DNA of 64,000 nt from Mastigamoeba balamuthi (lineage: Eukaryota > Evosea > Mastigamoebida > Mastigamoebidae), in the NCBI GenBank assembly GCA_902651635.1, contig CACRSC010000136.1:159665-223664 (forward strand), given 5' to 3'. Position 1 is the stretch's first letter. Every line of letters begins with the position of its first letter. The notes beneath the pieces were generated by a model. The model saw only the letters and a program-made list of their open reading frames with translations. It searched no databases and was not told where the DNA came from. The position numbers and the translations under genes are program-made. This document shows positions 1 through 12,016 of the stretch, one piece after another.

Positions 1-942
1 CCCCCCCCCCCCTCTTTCTCTTTTTGCCTCGTTGTTTGGGGTCGGCAGAACCACTCTCTCCTCTCTTCCCTTCTTCTGTCTCTCCACTATGTCTTCCTAG
101 CCTCCCGAGTCGATTAGCAGACCAGCTGTGCAGAACAAACCACTAGTTTTGATTGGCCGAGTACTACAGTACGCAAACCAAGTCGGCTCAGGCCTCAGCC
201 CTGTCTCTTGTGCTGTGCTGTGCCGGATGGGGTTGTGTGCGTCGACTCCGGCAGGCTGTCTCTCCGAGTGCCGCTGCACCAGCTCAGCCAGGCGTTTCCT
301 CCGGGGCCCTTGGGGGAGTGTTGCGGTCTCGTCGTCGTCCCCGGTATTCTGGCCGCCAGCACCCGAGCCGAGCGGAAACTCGACAGGCGAGTGTTTTCAC
401 GGAGCAGTTCTGTGGGGCGCCGGTCTTCGGACGAGCACTGCGCACCGCTGCCCTGCCCAGGCCGACTGTCGCTGCTCCAGGCGTGGGGGTGGACGTTCCC
501 CGGGCTTTCCATTGCGCCTGCATTTCCGCCGTGTCCGGCGTGCCGTGGCCACGTCACGGCGGACAAAAGCGAAACTGTCTCTTTTTGGCGGTTGTGTCCC
601 TCTGGTGTCAAGTCCCGCCACACCCGATGTCCTCTCATCCTTGCCTCCACGGTGCTGTCAAAGACGGTTCGGCACAAGGGCCTCGCATTCGACTGACAGT
701 ACAAGGCACATCGGCGAAAGAGGGCGGGCACCGACGTGCTTTTCCCCAGCAAAGAGCTCCGGGGCGCTTGCCCAACAACTGATTCCACAAGACCCGACTT
801 CAGACGATCTGCTGGACGCCGATTCACCGCGGTGTCTGGGGCCTGTACTCCATGCCGGCATGCTCGGACGCAGTGCACGGCATCATAATTTGATTGAATT
901 GGCAGAACATTGAATATTGTCGCAATTCATAAACGAGTGCAT
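1..942. other. No gene recognised; begins with a C-run
   Basis: The window opens with a run of twelve C followed by a pyrimidine-rich tract. Long overlapping open frames exist on both strands here, but none shows a domain, consistent codon choice or splice signals, as expected by chance in GC-rich DNA. I see nothing I can name. Confidence 0.5.
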
Positions 943-2467
943 TTATACAGCATGGCACACGTTGTCAGCGCCCGCGACGAGGTCGATCTTCAGAGTTCGG
1001 TGCACGATCGCAGGCGCCACTCTGTGCTCCATCCCCGCACACTGCGCGTACACACGACCCAGCTCCGCGTCCTCGCTGAGCACTGGGCTGTTCCGCATCC
1101 ACGTGTACTCCTCGAAGCTGCTGAAGTAGACCCACCCGCTGCAGATCGTCGCGAACAGCGTGCGAGAGCGTATGACGGGGTCCTCCGCGAGCAGCTGGTT
1201 CAGCACCGCCTGGTCGCAGACGCCCATGTAGTTGTCTGGCATGTGCTTGCCGATCTCGTAGATGGAGCGCATGACGCTCATCACCATCTCCTGCGTGCCG
1301 GCGATCGTGCCCGCGTTGTAGTACATGCTGTCCCTGCCGCCGTGCTCGTAGAACGACGGCGTGCACAGCTGTGCGTTCGTCGACGTCCACCAGTGCTCGC
1401 TCGTCCTGATTCCCTCGCCGGGTATCACGAGGTCGAGCTGCCTGCCGTAGATCGAGACAGACCTTGTGTGCCGAATGTGAGTGACGTGAGGCCGTCATGC
1501 GGACTAAACGAGCATCACGGATGAGGATTCAAGCTCTCAATCGGCATTCATAGAACGATCAAGCACCGCACATGTTGCACAAGGGGAATTTCAGTGGAGA
1601 GCACGGTTCATCAGCACTTGAATATGTACAGCACAGAAATGAGGTTAACAGTGCGCAGTGACCAGTGATGCTGCTACGCACCTGCCGAGGTGAGTGTGAA
1701 GCCACTCGAAGGGGTCCGACTGGAACGCGACATCCTTGGTGTCCGACGTCAGAACGTACCTGTAAGGCATCCTGACGCTGTCGACGGTGCACCAGTGCGC
1801 CCCCTGCATGCACGGGTTCGCAGAGGTCACGTTGAGCTGCTCCCTCAGATACTGATACATCGCGAAGAATCTCTTGAGGTGTGCGCTCTTGTCGCACCTC
1901 GTGTCCTCGTACGGCTGGCCATCCCGATTAACGACGAGGTCCACGCAGAGGTGTTTGTATGCGAATACGTGAAAAAAGACCGAAGTTATACCGGGTGAGA
2001 GAAGCGTACCTGCGAGTCGACAAGCTTGAGGGTGGGGAACCTGGATAGCGGGTACGAGCGGGCTATGGTGTCGAGGTCCTCTTGCTTCATTCGCGAGAGC
2101 AGAAGCACAATGTCTCCGCGGAACCCCGTCCTCAGCAGCGTGTTGACGAGCCTGCACAGGGGCTGCGCCTTGTACCCCCCGTAGTACCCGAGGAACAGGT
2201 CCTTGGCGGCAGCGCTCTCGCCCCTCTGGACACTCTTCGCAGGACGCTTGCCCGATTTCAGCCATTTTCCAATGTTGCTTCGAAAAATGCAGTATTGCGG
2301 GCGAGAGGCAGGTGCGAATATGGACGAATGCGCACAGCAGGGGACGCCACCCCCACCGCTGCCGCCGAGTGGCGGTTCTGGAGGAGAGTGGCCGTGTAGA
2401 GGCAGTGGGTGCAGAAGACCAGGGCGATGGCCACGGCCAGAGGCGCTGAGATGTACACCCCGTGCAT
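943..2467 (-). CDS. Putative type II membrane glycosyltransferase-like protein, at least 4 exons
   Basis: Unnamed eukaryotic GT-A-like family: a core with a DxxD-type segment (LTSDTKDVAFQSDPF) followed by YYNAGTIAGT and CDQAVLNQLL, where the family usually has 'NSG..aGt' and 'CDQ..ln'. The N-terminus (from ATG at 2467) has a hydrophobic stretch, APLAVAIALVFC, that fits a signal anchor, so the enzyme would face the secretory lumen. Exons I can place: about 2277-2010, 1914-1682 and 1462-943 (stop at 943), with phase-consistent GT..AG introns at 2009-1915 and 1681-1463. The link from the first exon to the second is unresolved; the best acceptor is near 2278. Substrate unknown. It is divergently oriented to the receptor gene at 3010. 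Confidence 0.55.
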
Positions 2468-2477
2468 TGCTTCCCTC

Positions 2478-3009
2478 TGAACGGACGAAATATCTCAGCC
2501 GTATATCAATCCGGAACTCTGCACTCCGTCAGGTCGATCCTCGGAAATCTCCTGACATATGAAATTGCTTTCCGCGCTCACGTGTCTATGGCAAGGAGCC
2601 AATAAGATCGCGGCTGTCGCACACCAGTTTGACTGGCATGAGAGGTGTTACTGCGTCACGAAGACATGTAAATAAAAAAAGGCCCGTCTCTGGCTTCACC
2701 CATCACACGGTCAGGAACAACGCACTGCACAGCCCACAGTAATAATTTATTTGGTGTTGACGGTTTCACCTCACCAGAAACCGAAACTGACGAAATTGTG
2801 ACGAGGAGATTAAGAGTGACCATGGTCATCCTAGAACCGCAGCCGCAACTGGTTCACTCGCGCACGAGAAAGGCAGGTAGGAGAGACCTTGCCACAGGGG
2901 AATAATCGTATCAATGATTCATATTCGCCACGTCATGGGTGCAGAATTTCACATTTTGATTCTGCAATCTCAGTGCTGACACAACCGACTGTGGCCGGTG
3001 ACCGCCGCG
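2478..3009. other. Divergent intergenic region
   Basis: About 530 bp between two divergently oriented genes. It includes an A-run near 2674 and AT-rich stretches, and presumably holds both promoters. No recognised element. Confidence 0.4.
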
Positions 3010-6000
3010 ATGATCTCCGCGATCCTGGCGTTCACCTGCCTGCTGCGCGCCGTGGCAGCGGGCGACTGGATGTCAGCGGGCGATCGGGCAGTGCTGTGCG
3101 CCCTGCAGGACGCGTTGCACCCCAATGGGCAGAACCTCTGCGACTCGCCCTGCCCCGAGCTCGACTCAGGGGCCTTCTACTGCTCCGGCGGGCGTGTTGA
3201 AATACTGTCAGAAAGCGATACACTGGAACACATCCTCACCCAGCATGCAGGCGGCTGGGGAACACGGGGATCCGCGGAACAATTCCCTCGGACATTGGGC
3301 TGCTGGCCAAACTGACCCACCTGTGCTCCTCATCCCGCTTATTCCTTTATTCCTGTCGTCATGCACGACTGATATGTACAATGCGGCAAAGGGACTTGCA
3401 TGGTAACGACATCAGCGGAACCATCCCAAGATCTTTCGACAGACTCGAGTTTCTTCGATTCGTGTGAGCACCTGATCTGTCCCCCACATGACCTGCTGAC
3501 CTCCTCCTCGCAGAGATCTAAGCAACAACCCAAGACTCGCAGGAACCATTCCGGCTAATACGACTTGCACACGATTGTGCGGTCACTTCTCCCCTTAGTT
3601 CACCTAACGGCGTGACTCAGGGATATCCGCAGCACGGGGCTCTTCGGCAGGCTACCCAGCAACTGGTTTGTGACCGCCTACTCCTATGAAACCATCTCTG
3701 AGAGGTCACTACAGTTCTGCGGTCTATGACAACACGTGCATATGGAGCAACGATCCACCACCGCTGCCCAACTGTCCCAGTTAGTCCCCTAAGTTCAGGC
3801 CCATGTAGACCCCTTTCTGCTGCCACAGAGTGTGGAGACCACCAGCTGGATTCGGGGGAGGAATGCGATCCACCCAGCAGAACCAGTGGATGCAACGAGT
3901 TCTGCCAGTGTGACACAGACAGTAACTGGGTGTCTTCAGGGACCATCACGTGCACCAGAGCTCCGGATGGCTTGGCCGAACATACAGGCCTCAACGACCG
4001 CCATCAGCGTGGCTCACTGTGCGGAAATCATGTAATGGACCCTGAGGAGCAGTGCGACAGTAGTGTCGGATGCGGCTCCAACTGCTTTTGCATGCCAGGA
4101 TGGGAAGTTACAGCGAATGGATGCACAAGTAGGAGACTGTCCTCAACCCGTTGAGACTCATACATCGCAGAATGCGGCGACGCGGTAGTGGACGCGGGCG
4201 AGACGTGCGATGGAACCGAGGGATGCAACAGCAAATGCCTGTGCAATCCGGGGTGGACACCGAAAAGCACTGACAAAACCTGCAGTCGTACGCAATTGCT
4301 CGTTCCTCTCTGGGCAACTGATTCAAGAATTTCCCAGGCTGCGGCAATATGGTGGTCGACGACTGGCGAGAGGAGTGCGACGAGAACGCCACCACTTGCG
4401 TCAATTGTAAATGCGTCGGTGGTACAGTCAGCGTTGGCCACCGTTGCATTGGTACGAGCTTCAGTCAACTAGCATTTTCTGAGCGCAGAGCATCTATCTG
4501 ACCTGCAACGGTTATAGTGCAGAACAACACGTGTGCAGGCTTCCACAAACAGGGCGAGTGCTCTGCGCACGAGACGTGCTACTGGTGTTCTGGGATGTCC
4601 ACGTGCATGCTGAAGGAGATGCGCGACACCTGCCAGGATTGCCGGCTGTTCGACTTTTCGCATGAGGTCTGCGCGACTCCGCTATCTCCTCGGCCGCCTC
4701 ACGTCAAAGCGCACAGGAGTGCACACGGCGCAGCGGGTGTAGATGGTGTTCGTCGTCGTCTCTGTGCTACTCCGCAGAGAACAACGGATGTGTGGGCTGC
4801 CAGTTCAAGTTCTGGATCGACGAGTGCAACAACCTACCACGTATCTCAGCTCCTTGTATGCAGCAGCCGAACTCACTGCATTTGTTCAGAGTGCTCGTGG
4901 TGCATCTCGAATGACGTGTGCCAAGTTGCGAGCCAGCCCTGTCCGCGGTGCAGCGCGGTCTCGGAATCCCAATGCGCGATGCGGAGAGGGTGCAAGTGGT
5001 GTCAAGAGGGCGGAGTGTGCACAGATAACTTCGCCAGATGCTCGACGTGCCTCAGCATCATTCAGAGGGACCAGTGCCTGGCCAACTCAGGATCATGCGA
5101 TTGGTGCAGCACACGCGCTATGTGCCTCAGAAAAAACCAGAGCTGCCCGAGCTGCGAATCGACGTCCAGGGAGCTGTGCACTGCGGGGTGTCGCTGGTGC
5201 CCAAGGAAGATGTCGTGCATTAACCAGTGTATGCCCCCCCCTCCTCCAGGCACCAAACGCGGGACACCTGCTGATATCCCCGGTACAGTGGATAGCACTG
5301 CGTGTGCCTGTAGCAGTGAGAGCACGGGGAGCTGCGGCAGCCACACGGGCTGCCACAACTGCTCCACCCTTGCATCGTGTACGCCCATCTTTCAGGCCTG
5401 CCCCTCGTGCCTCAGCTTCACGGTAAGGGGCATTCGCATCACTCCCAAAACCTCATCTCACATTCCATTCACAAAGAACGAAGATAAATGCGAGTCGGTG
5501 GGCTGTCGGTGGTGCGACTCCACCCAAATGTGCATCCCCCGCAGCATCCAGTGTGCCCTCTCGGACGGGGATCAAGTGAATCTCCTGGTTGCTGTGCTTG
5601 TCCCCGCGGTTCTCGTGTTTCTGCTCTTGATAGCGGTTATAGTCGCGCTCGTTGCGGTGGTCATCATAAGGAGGAGAAACGAGGCCAGACAGATGCAGAA
5701 GCAGAAGCAAGCACAAACCATCGTGAACGACAAGCCCGTCTACAGCCACGTGCTTCTGACGCCGCAGGTTCTGGATTTCTCGTCTGGCGCGACCCCGCTG
5801 GTGCTAGGGGTGGCCTACGCCAAGCAGATAACGATCAGGTGCACGAACGGCATGTGCACCTTCAGCATCGTGCTGCCGAAGAGCAACTCGTCATACACTC
5901 TCGACGTGGACGTACCCTCGGGCGAGGTCATGTGCGATCAGGAACGAGTGGTTATGGTCTCTTTGAAGCTGTTGCGCGCAGTTTCAATCGACACCAAGCT

Positions 6001-6082
6001 GGAGGTGCACATCGACAACTTACAGGCACAGATGAGTGACACTGTTGTTGTGTCTATAAAGGCTACAGCAAAAAAACAGTAG
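3010..6082 (+). CDS. LRR / Cys-rich / PSI-like single-pass receptor lacking a kinase, many exons
   Basis: ATG at 3010 opens a signal peptide (MISAILAFTCLLRAVAAG). Next come plant-type leucine-rich repeats split over small exons: RGTIPSDIGLLAKLTHL near 3270, DISGTIPRSFDRLEFL near 3400, LAGTIPANTTC near 3540 and GLFGRLPSNW near 3640. Four Cys repeats follow at 3830-4400 (CGDHQLDSGEECD, CGNHVMDPEEQCD and two more), resembling the DUF4215 pattern CGDG....E.CD. About seven PSI-like Cys repeats (GCRWC, GCKWC, SCDWC) span 4520-5560. A strong TM segment is encoded at about 5578-5665, then RRR and a cytoplasmic domain (VLLTPQVLDFSSG...) to the stop at 6082. In amoebozoan receptor kinases a similar module sits before the kinase; none is present here. 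Exon joins around 3700-3830 are unresolved. Confidence 0.68.
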
Positions 6083-6371
6083 TAAGAGCAATGCAAAGAG
6101 GTCTTCGACGCATGAGTTTGAAGGCAATTTTCGAGGAGCTGCTGTTGGTACTGCTTCAACAATCACATAATCAACAATTTGTTTCGGGATTCCGCAGGGA
6201 AAAAGAAAGAACCCGCAGAAATATGAAAACTATTTGCCAAGGGTTGGAACGGATTAACTTTGTCTGAACCAGACCGTGCTCTTTCGCAAAGAGTGAAGGC
6301 ACGCTTTCGTAGAAACAAAGAGACAACGTGTGGTACCATTGTTCTTGTTCTCTGATGGATAAACGAAGGAA

Positions 6372-8206
6372 CTAAATACGTCTGACAATGAACATCTCAG
6401 ACTCACTCCTTTTCTTGGTGACCATTACTATGTTCTGGTTGCGAAAAGAGAGTCGCATTCCGTTGCTCGCCCTGAATGAGTATACCACGTGGACCCTTCC
6501 GGTATTGACCAGCTCGGGAACAAACTCCTCATCAGGGCCAGCACTCCACGAAATGCACTTCACTTGATTCCCATGCCTGCCCACATAGCTGCCATACGAC
6601 CCCTTGATGTACACCGATCCATCCTGCTTCCCCGTTTTGACGACCTCGAAGACCTGTTCGTCTGTAGTGCGTTCATTGTAAAATTCTGTGTGCGAGTTGA
6701 GATGAGCACACCTTGGACTTCTTTTGCCGAGGCAATGAGGTCTCCTGCAAGATCTGCAGTAAGAACGTGGTTGTTCCAAGCCCGGATGGTGATTTTCCCC
6801 TCGAGGTCTGGTGGGAAAGGCGGCGATGTGCTCGCGTTGAGCGCCATGTATGCTTCATAGCACTGGGCCACTCTGTTACCAACAATGTTGGACCACTGAG
6901 GGTCGCCGTCCGATAATTCTGTGTCTGCACAGTACAGGCAACGGCCCAGCAGAGAGACGTAATAGTGTGTATCAACAGTATCCAGGCGCATGCTCTCTCT
7001 GAAGTCCAATTGGGAGTAGTCGATCTTTCGGGTGGCGTGCCACGCAACGACGCTGGACCAGCGCTCTGAGAACACGTGCGGGCATGCCGCGGGGTACTCG
7101 AGGAACACCCCGTACTGCCACGTGGTCGTGCGGCACTGGAGCCCCAGCTCCTTCATGGCTCTCTGCATCAGCGGTGTGGCCGGACTGCTGTCGAAGCAGA
7201 GGCAGTTGATGATCATCTGGTCGTGCAGCCTTGATGTGCACCCGTGCCAGTCCTTCTGCCTCGCCATCTTCATCGCAGTCTATTCGCGCCACAGGTTTTC
7301 AGTGGAGTGTGTTCGGTGTATGCATACGTAGAAGAGCAGCCGTGAGGGCCTGAACGCCATGAGTCCTGCGTTGATGTTGCGGAACGTGGCCCTGTCGATA
7401 TCCTCCAGCGCGCCAGTGTCGGGCTCCAGGGAATCGGATCCCCTGGGACAGGGCTCGTGAAAGGCCTTGGGGAAAGTCTCTGGGCTGCCCACGAATGTCT
7501 CACCAGTGGGGTCCATGCGGATGGGATCGATGAGGGCGTCGAGGGGTCCCAGGACCACCTGGTCGGCGTCGAGGTACACTGCAACCTGGGCGACGTCGTA
7601 CCCGAGAACCCACAATTTTGTCCACGCCCGTTGCCAGTTGCCGTACATGGCCTTACGGGCGTTTTCTGGCCATGCCAGGGGAGGGACGCGCTCGAAGCAC
7701 GACATGGGGTCTCCGCCGTTTCGCAGGGCCCTCGCGAGGGAGGGGCACCCACGCAGCATTGCGCCGACGGGGACTGTGTGCAGGACGAACACGGGGGCGC
7801 CCTTGTTGGTGGCCTGCAGCGAGCGCACCATGACAGTGGCCATGGAGCAGTAGAGCGACCGCGTGGCCTCGCTGGTGCTGGGGTCGAAGAGCGTGAAGAA
7901 GGCGAGGGGCACAGACCCCACAGCTCGTCTGCTGCGGAGCCCCTCGCACGACAGCGTCTCCTCGTCGCGGGACGGCGTGCTGGAGTTGGCGTCGTCAGGG
8001 CCAGGGCCAGGGAAGCGCGTTTGCGGGACGTAGACCGAGAGCTCCGAGTCGTCCTGCGAGGAAGCGAGGCGCAGGGCGAAGGGGCCGTCCCCGATTTCGG
8101 AAAGATAAACGCCGCCCCACAAAGCCCACTGCAGCAATAGCAGTGATGCAGACGTCAGGGCCACCACAGCAGCAAGCGGTCCGCTCCTGATGCGAATCCG
8201 TATCAT
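6372..8206 (-). CDS. GT8-type glycosyltransferase with fascin-like tail, copy A
   Basis: Three exons: 8206-7328, 7279-6712 and 6661-6372, with GT..AG introns of 48 and 50 nt in phases 0 and 1; 578 residues. Start chosen at ATG 8206, matching where the paralogues begin; the frame stays open upstream to 8305. Residues about 8-30 form a signal anchor. The glycogenin-like core has TKLWVLGYD followed by YLDADQVVLGPLD, with the metal-binding DxD at residues 213-215. From about residue 450 to the end is a beta-trefoil of fascin type (ITIRAWNNHVLTADLAG, DGSVYIKGSYGSYV, ending MFIVRRI). Likely a Golgi/ER enzyme adding sugar to an unknown acceptor. An ACGTCA element lies 104 bp upstream. No lesion seen. 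Confidence 0.8.
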
Positions 8207-8817
8207 CGCCGAGGCAGGCATAGGGACCGTTTGTATCCGATGCTTCGCGGGGCAGTGCGATGCTGTGCCGGTCTTGACTGTCGCTTTTATGCCGTGTTTT
8301 GCCAATGACTGACGTGGTTGAGGCAGATTCCATGGATCAGAGGGCAGCGCACAATGGACTTACGGAAAGGAAATAACTGCATGCTCCTTCCAACCGCTCA
8401 GTGATATGGAAACAGCAATGCTCACCGCAGCACTGTGTGGGTCAGGCACGGCGTGAGTATAGGGAAGCGGTGCGTGCATCACCCTCGAAGATCAGTGGTG
8501 CGGGAAGTTGGTTTCATCCCGATAAGGGCAGACAATTTGTTCTTTAGGGTGCAGCGGAAAATCGCGGTCTTTCCCGCGTGAGAAACAAAGTACCCACGGA
8601 ATCCTCCCGGTTTTAGTTATCAAACGCGAGATCAAGGGGCTTAAGGACACAGTTAACAGTGCTTGACTGGCCCTGTATTATGTGTGAACAAACAAGAGGT
8701 GTCAGAACACAAGAACCTCGCTCAGCGCGAGCAGCACCATAGGGAGCCACTGAGTAATCAAGAGAAGATTAACACCGAAAAACAGGCGGCTGTATATATA
8801 CATTTTAATGGGGTAAT
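8207..8817. other. Intergenic: upstream of copy A, downstream of copy B
   Basis: About 610 bp. Holds the TGACGT site at 8310-8315 and moderately AT-rich DNA near 8660-8820; no coding signal seen. Confidence 0.4.
8310..8315 (-). promoter_or_regulatory. ACGTCA (CRE/bZIP-like) element upstream of GT8 copy A
   Basis: Reads CCACGTCAGTCATTG on the gene strand, 104 bp before the start codon. The same hexamer precedes all five family members. Confidence 0.4.
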
Positions 8818-10684
8818 TCACAACACATTGTCTTGCCAGGGCGTCACACGCCTCACAATGAACATCTCGTACTCGCCTCTCTTCTTGCTCAGCACCACTC
8901 TGTTCCTTCTGCCAATCGACAACCGCTGTCCGTTGTTCGCCCTGAATGAGTACGCCACGTGGACCTTTCCGGTGTCGAACAGCTCGGGAACGAACTCTTC
9001 TTCAGGGCCAGCATTCCACGAGACGCACTTCGCCTGGTTCCCATGCCTACCCAGGTAACTGCCATACGCCCCCCTGATGTACACAGAGCCATCCGGCTTC
9101 CCTGTTTTTGTGACCTCGAAGACCTCCTCCTCTGTTGTGTGTGAACAGTGATGAATGAATGATTGATGCGAGCTGAAATGCGTTCAGCACACCTTTGACT
9201 TCGTTTGCTGAAGCTGTGAGGACTCCTGCAAGGTCTGTTGTCAGGAAGTGCTTGTTTTTGGCCTTGAGGGTAATGTTCCCCTCGAGCTCTCGTGGGAATG
9301 GAGGAGGTCTGCTCGCGTTGAGCGCCATGTATGCCCCGTAGCACTGGGCCACTCTGATCCCCACGATGTTGGACCATTGTGGGCTGTCATCCGGCACATC
9401 TTTGTCCGCATAGTACAGGCAGCGACCCAGCAGATAAACGTAGTAATGCGTGTCGGTGGCGTCCGCGCGCATGCGCTCGTTATAGTCCGGGCGGGAGTAG
9501 TCGATCTTTCTGGTGGCATGCCACGCAACGACGCTGGACCAGCGCTGCGAGAACAGATGCGGGCATGCCGCGGGGTACTCGAGGAACACCCCGTACTGCC
9601 ACGTGGTCGTGCGGCACTGGAGCCCCAGCTCCTTCATGGCGCTCTGCATCAGCGGTGTGGCCGGACTGCTGTCGAAGCAGAGGCAGTTGATGAGCATCTG
9701 GTCGTGCAGCTTCCACGTGCACCCGTGCCTGTCCTTTTGCCTCGCCATCGCCATCGCCGTCTGTCAGCCGCATCAGTCCCCTTCTTCTGCAACTGCCAGT
9801 CTGAGCGCACATAGAAGAGGAGCCTCGAGGGCTTGAACGCCACGAGGCCTGCGTTGATGTTGCGGAACGTGGCCCTGTCTATGTCCTCCAGCGCGCCAGT
9901 GTCCGGCTCAAGGGAGTCGGACCCCCTGGGGCAGGGCTCGCGAAAGGTCTCCGGGTATGTCTCCGGGCTGCCGACGACCGCCCCGCCAGTGGGGTCCGTG
10001 CGGACGGGATCGATCAGGGCGTCGAGGGGTCCAAGGACCACCTGGTCGGCGTCGAGGTACACTGCCACGCGGGCGACGTCGTACCCGAGCACCCACAGTT
10101 TGGTCCACGCCAGCTGCCAGTTTGGGTTACTGGTCTGTGTCGAGTACCTGGGCATCAGCAGCGGAGGTACGCGCTCGAAGCACGACATGGGGTCTCCGCC
10201 GTGGCGCAGGGCCCTCGCGAGGGGCGCGCACCGGCGCAGCACGTCGTCGACGGGGACTGTGCAGGACAAACACGGGGGCGCCCTTGTTGGTGGCCTGCAG
10301 CGAGCGCACCATGACGGTGACCATGGAGCAGTAGCGCGACCGCGTGGCCTCGCTGGTGCTGGGGTCGAAGAACGTGAAGAAGGCGAGGGGCACAGACCCC
10401 ACAGCCCGCCTGCTGCGGAGCCCCTCGCACGACAGCGTCTCCTCGTCGCGGGACGGCGCGCTGGCGTTGGCGTCGTAGGGACCAGGGCCGGGGAAGGACG
10501 TCTGCGGGACGTAGACCGAGAGCTCCGAGTCGTCCTGAGAGGGCGCGAGGCGCAGGGTGTAGGGGCCGTCCCGGATCTCGGAGAGCAGGACGCTGTCCCA
10601 CGAGGCCCACTGGTGGAACAGCAGAGACGCCGAGGCCATGGCCACCACCAGCGCCACTGCCCTGCTCCTGTGGCTGGGAAGCAT
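8818..10684 (-). pseudogene. GT8-type glycosyltransferase with fascin-like tail, copy B, frameshifted
   Basis: Same three-exon layout as copy A: 10684-9811, 9760-9193 and 9131-8818, introns 50 and 61 nt, phases 0 and 1. Exon 2 is exactly 568 nt, as in every copy. Exon 1 is 874 nt; relative to intact copy E two bases are missing where the others read 'cacacggtcccc' (here 'cacagtcccc', near 10255-10262 on the + strand). This shifts frame after FVLH, upstream of the catalytic DAD. The rest is well preserved, so it is either a very young pseudogene or an assembly error. The C-terminus is longer than in A (ends RRVTPWQDNVL). The open frame extends upstream to 10837, but the start at 10684 (MLPSHRSRAVAL, signal anchor) matches copy C. 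Confidence 0.65.
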
Positions 10685-11439
10685 CACCGAGGTCTGCTCA
10701 GCTGGTGAGTATCCGACTGCAGAGAGGGCAAGGACAGCTGATAAGCAATGGCTGTGACGTCTGCTCGGCATTCCGGGCGAGACAGTCCTCTCAGCCATTT
10801 CCACCGACACGGTGATCTCTTCCACCGGATCCACCATAGAGGCTCACTCAAACTCTCCCGTTCGCTTGGTGCCCGGCAAACCGGAGAGCCGGTGGTGCTC
10901 AGTGCGTTTGACCGCATATTTCTCCTTTTCCGATGGAATTCCTTGAGACCCGGAGAAAACCGAACCCATGCGTGGCGCTCGAAAACGGCGTAAAGCGGGT
11001 GTGTCTGAAGCGGGATTGATTGGCCGTTGTGCCGGGAGTGCCGCACACTCCCTGGCCTGCCGAGGATGTGGGACGCATTCCATGTACGACACTTTTCAGC
11101 AAGCTGTGGGTCGCGCCTTCTCCAGCAGCTCCCGTGAGACCCCAAGAGAAACCGAGCTGTCTCCTTGTTGTCTGCTTGCGTGGGGGAGACGGCGTGTCTA
11201 CGACACGGTCATATGCGGGTTGGAGGGGTACCTTGTGCCCTTAGTGCTCCTCGCGGAAGAGGCCAGGGCGCTCCTGTTGTTCCCATCGCGCCTCTGCTTA
11301 GCACGCCGTTGTGAGTTTTCTATTGGCCCGGCGTATCAGCCACCACTGGCGGCCCCTCCGGGACCACAGTCCTTGCGTGCATACCTCCCGGTGCGCCCTC
11401 GTCGCCGTCTGCAGTGCTCTGGGCGCCCCGCTCTACAGC
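10685..11439. other. Intergenic, upstream of copy B
   Basis: Holds the TGACGT site at 10755-10760. Overlapping open frames on both strands show no recognisable product. Confidence 0.35.
10755..10760 (-). promoter_or_regulatory. ACGTCA (CRE/bZIP-like) element upstream of GT8 copy B
   Basis: Reads CAGACGTCACAGCCATTG on the gene strand, 71 bp before the start codon. Copy C has its element at the same distance. Confidence 0.4.
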
Positions 11440-11800
11440 CTGCGCACTCTGGACTCTGGCGCCCGTGGCGTCCCGGGCCAGGTCTACGCAGTTCGCGGCC
11501 CCCGCGGCCCTCGTCGCAGCCTGCAGGCACAGCGACCCGGGCACCGCGGCTGCTCGCGGGCCTGCCGTTCAACGCGGGTGGCTCGGCCAGCGCGCGGAGG
11601 CTCCAGGGACGCTGGAGGGGGCGCGGCAGGCCGCGTGCGCCAGCGGGTGCCACAACGCCATCGAGGCGCTGGCGGCCTGGGCCACGAGCACGCGCTGCTG
11701 CACGACGAGGAGGAGATGACCGCCGTCGACCTCACCTGCGAGTGCGGGTGCCGTCGGCGTCGTCAACGTGCTCCCGCGGGAGCCGTTGGGCGTGGAGCCA
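11440..11800 (+). pseudogene. Possible ankyrin-repeat relic
   Basis: Short pieces read like ankyrin repeats: ACASGCHNAIEALAAW near 11637-11685, then ALLHDEEEMTAVDLTCECG near 11690-11750, then VGVVNVL. They fall in different frames, so no intact product is possible. They may derive from an F-box/ankyrin gene like those at 49.6-59.5 kb or from an unrelated ankyrin gene. Weak call resting on short motifs. Confidence 0.28.
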
Positions 11801-11898
11801 TGAACCCGATCAGAGAATTAGAAAAAGGAACTGGATGTGATAGACAGGACCAGCTTCCTTGGGATGCGTGGGGTCGGTTGTTTTGGCCATTTGATAAG

Positions 11899-12016
11899 TT
11901 GGGTGAAGTGCCCTAAAGGCGGTAGGGGCCTTATACACGAGAGGAGATAGATAATAATCAACTCCGTAGATATTTACCGTGAATAAGGCCCTACCGCCTT
12001 AGGGGACTTCACCCAA
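11899..12016. mobile_element. MITE-like hairpin with 34-36 bp terminal inverted repeats
   Basis: Left arm 11899-11934 (begins TTGGGTGAAGTGCCCTAA, ends GCCTTAT) is the reverse complement of right arm 11983-12016 apart from one substitution and two single-base indels. About 48 bp of AT-richer DNA separates them. No coding capacity. No obvious target-site duplication, so a structured non-mobile palindrome is also possible. Confidence 0.55.

Noticed and set aside
128-913. 261-codon frame at the left edge
   Set aside because: Several frames on both strands are equally open, composition is not protein-like and no domain is seen.
10968-11840. 290-codon + strand frame
   Set aside because: Arg/Pro-rich without domain; the only protein-like pieces in the area are the ankyrin scraps, which lie in other frames.
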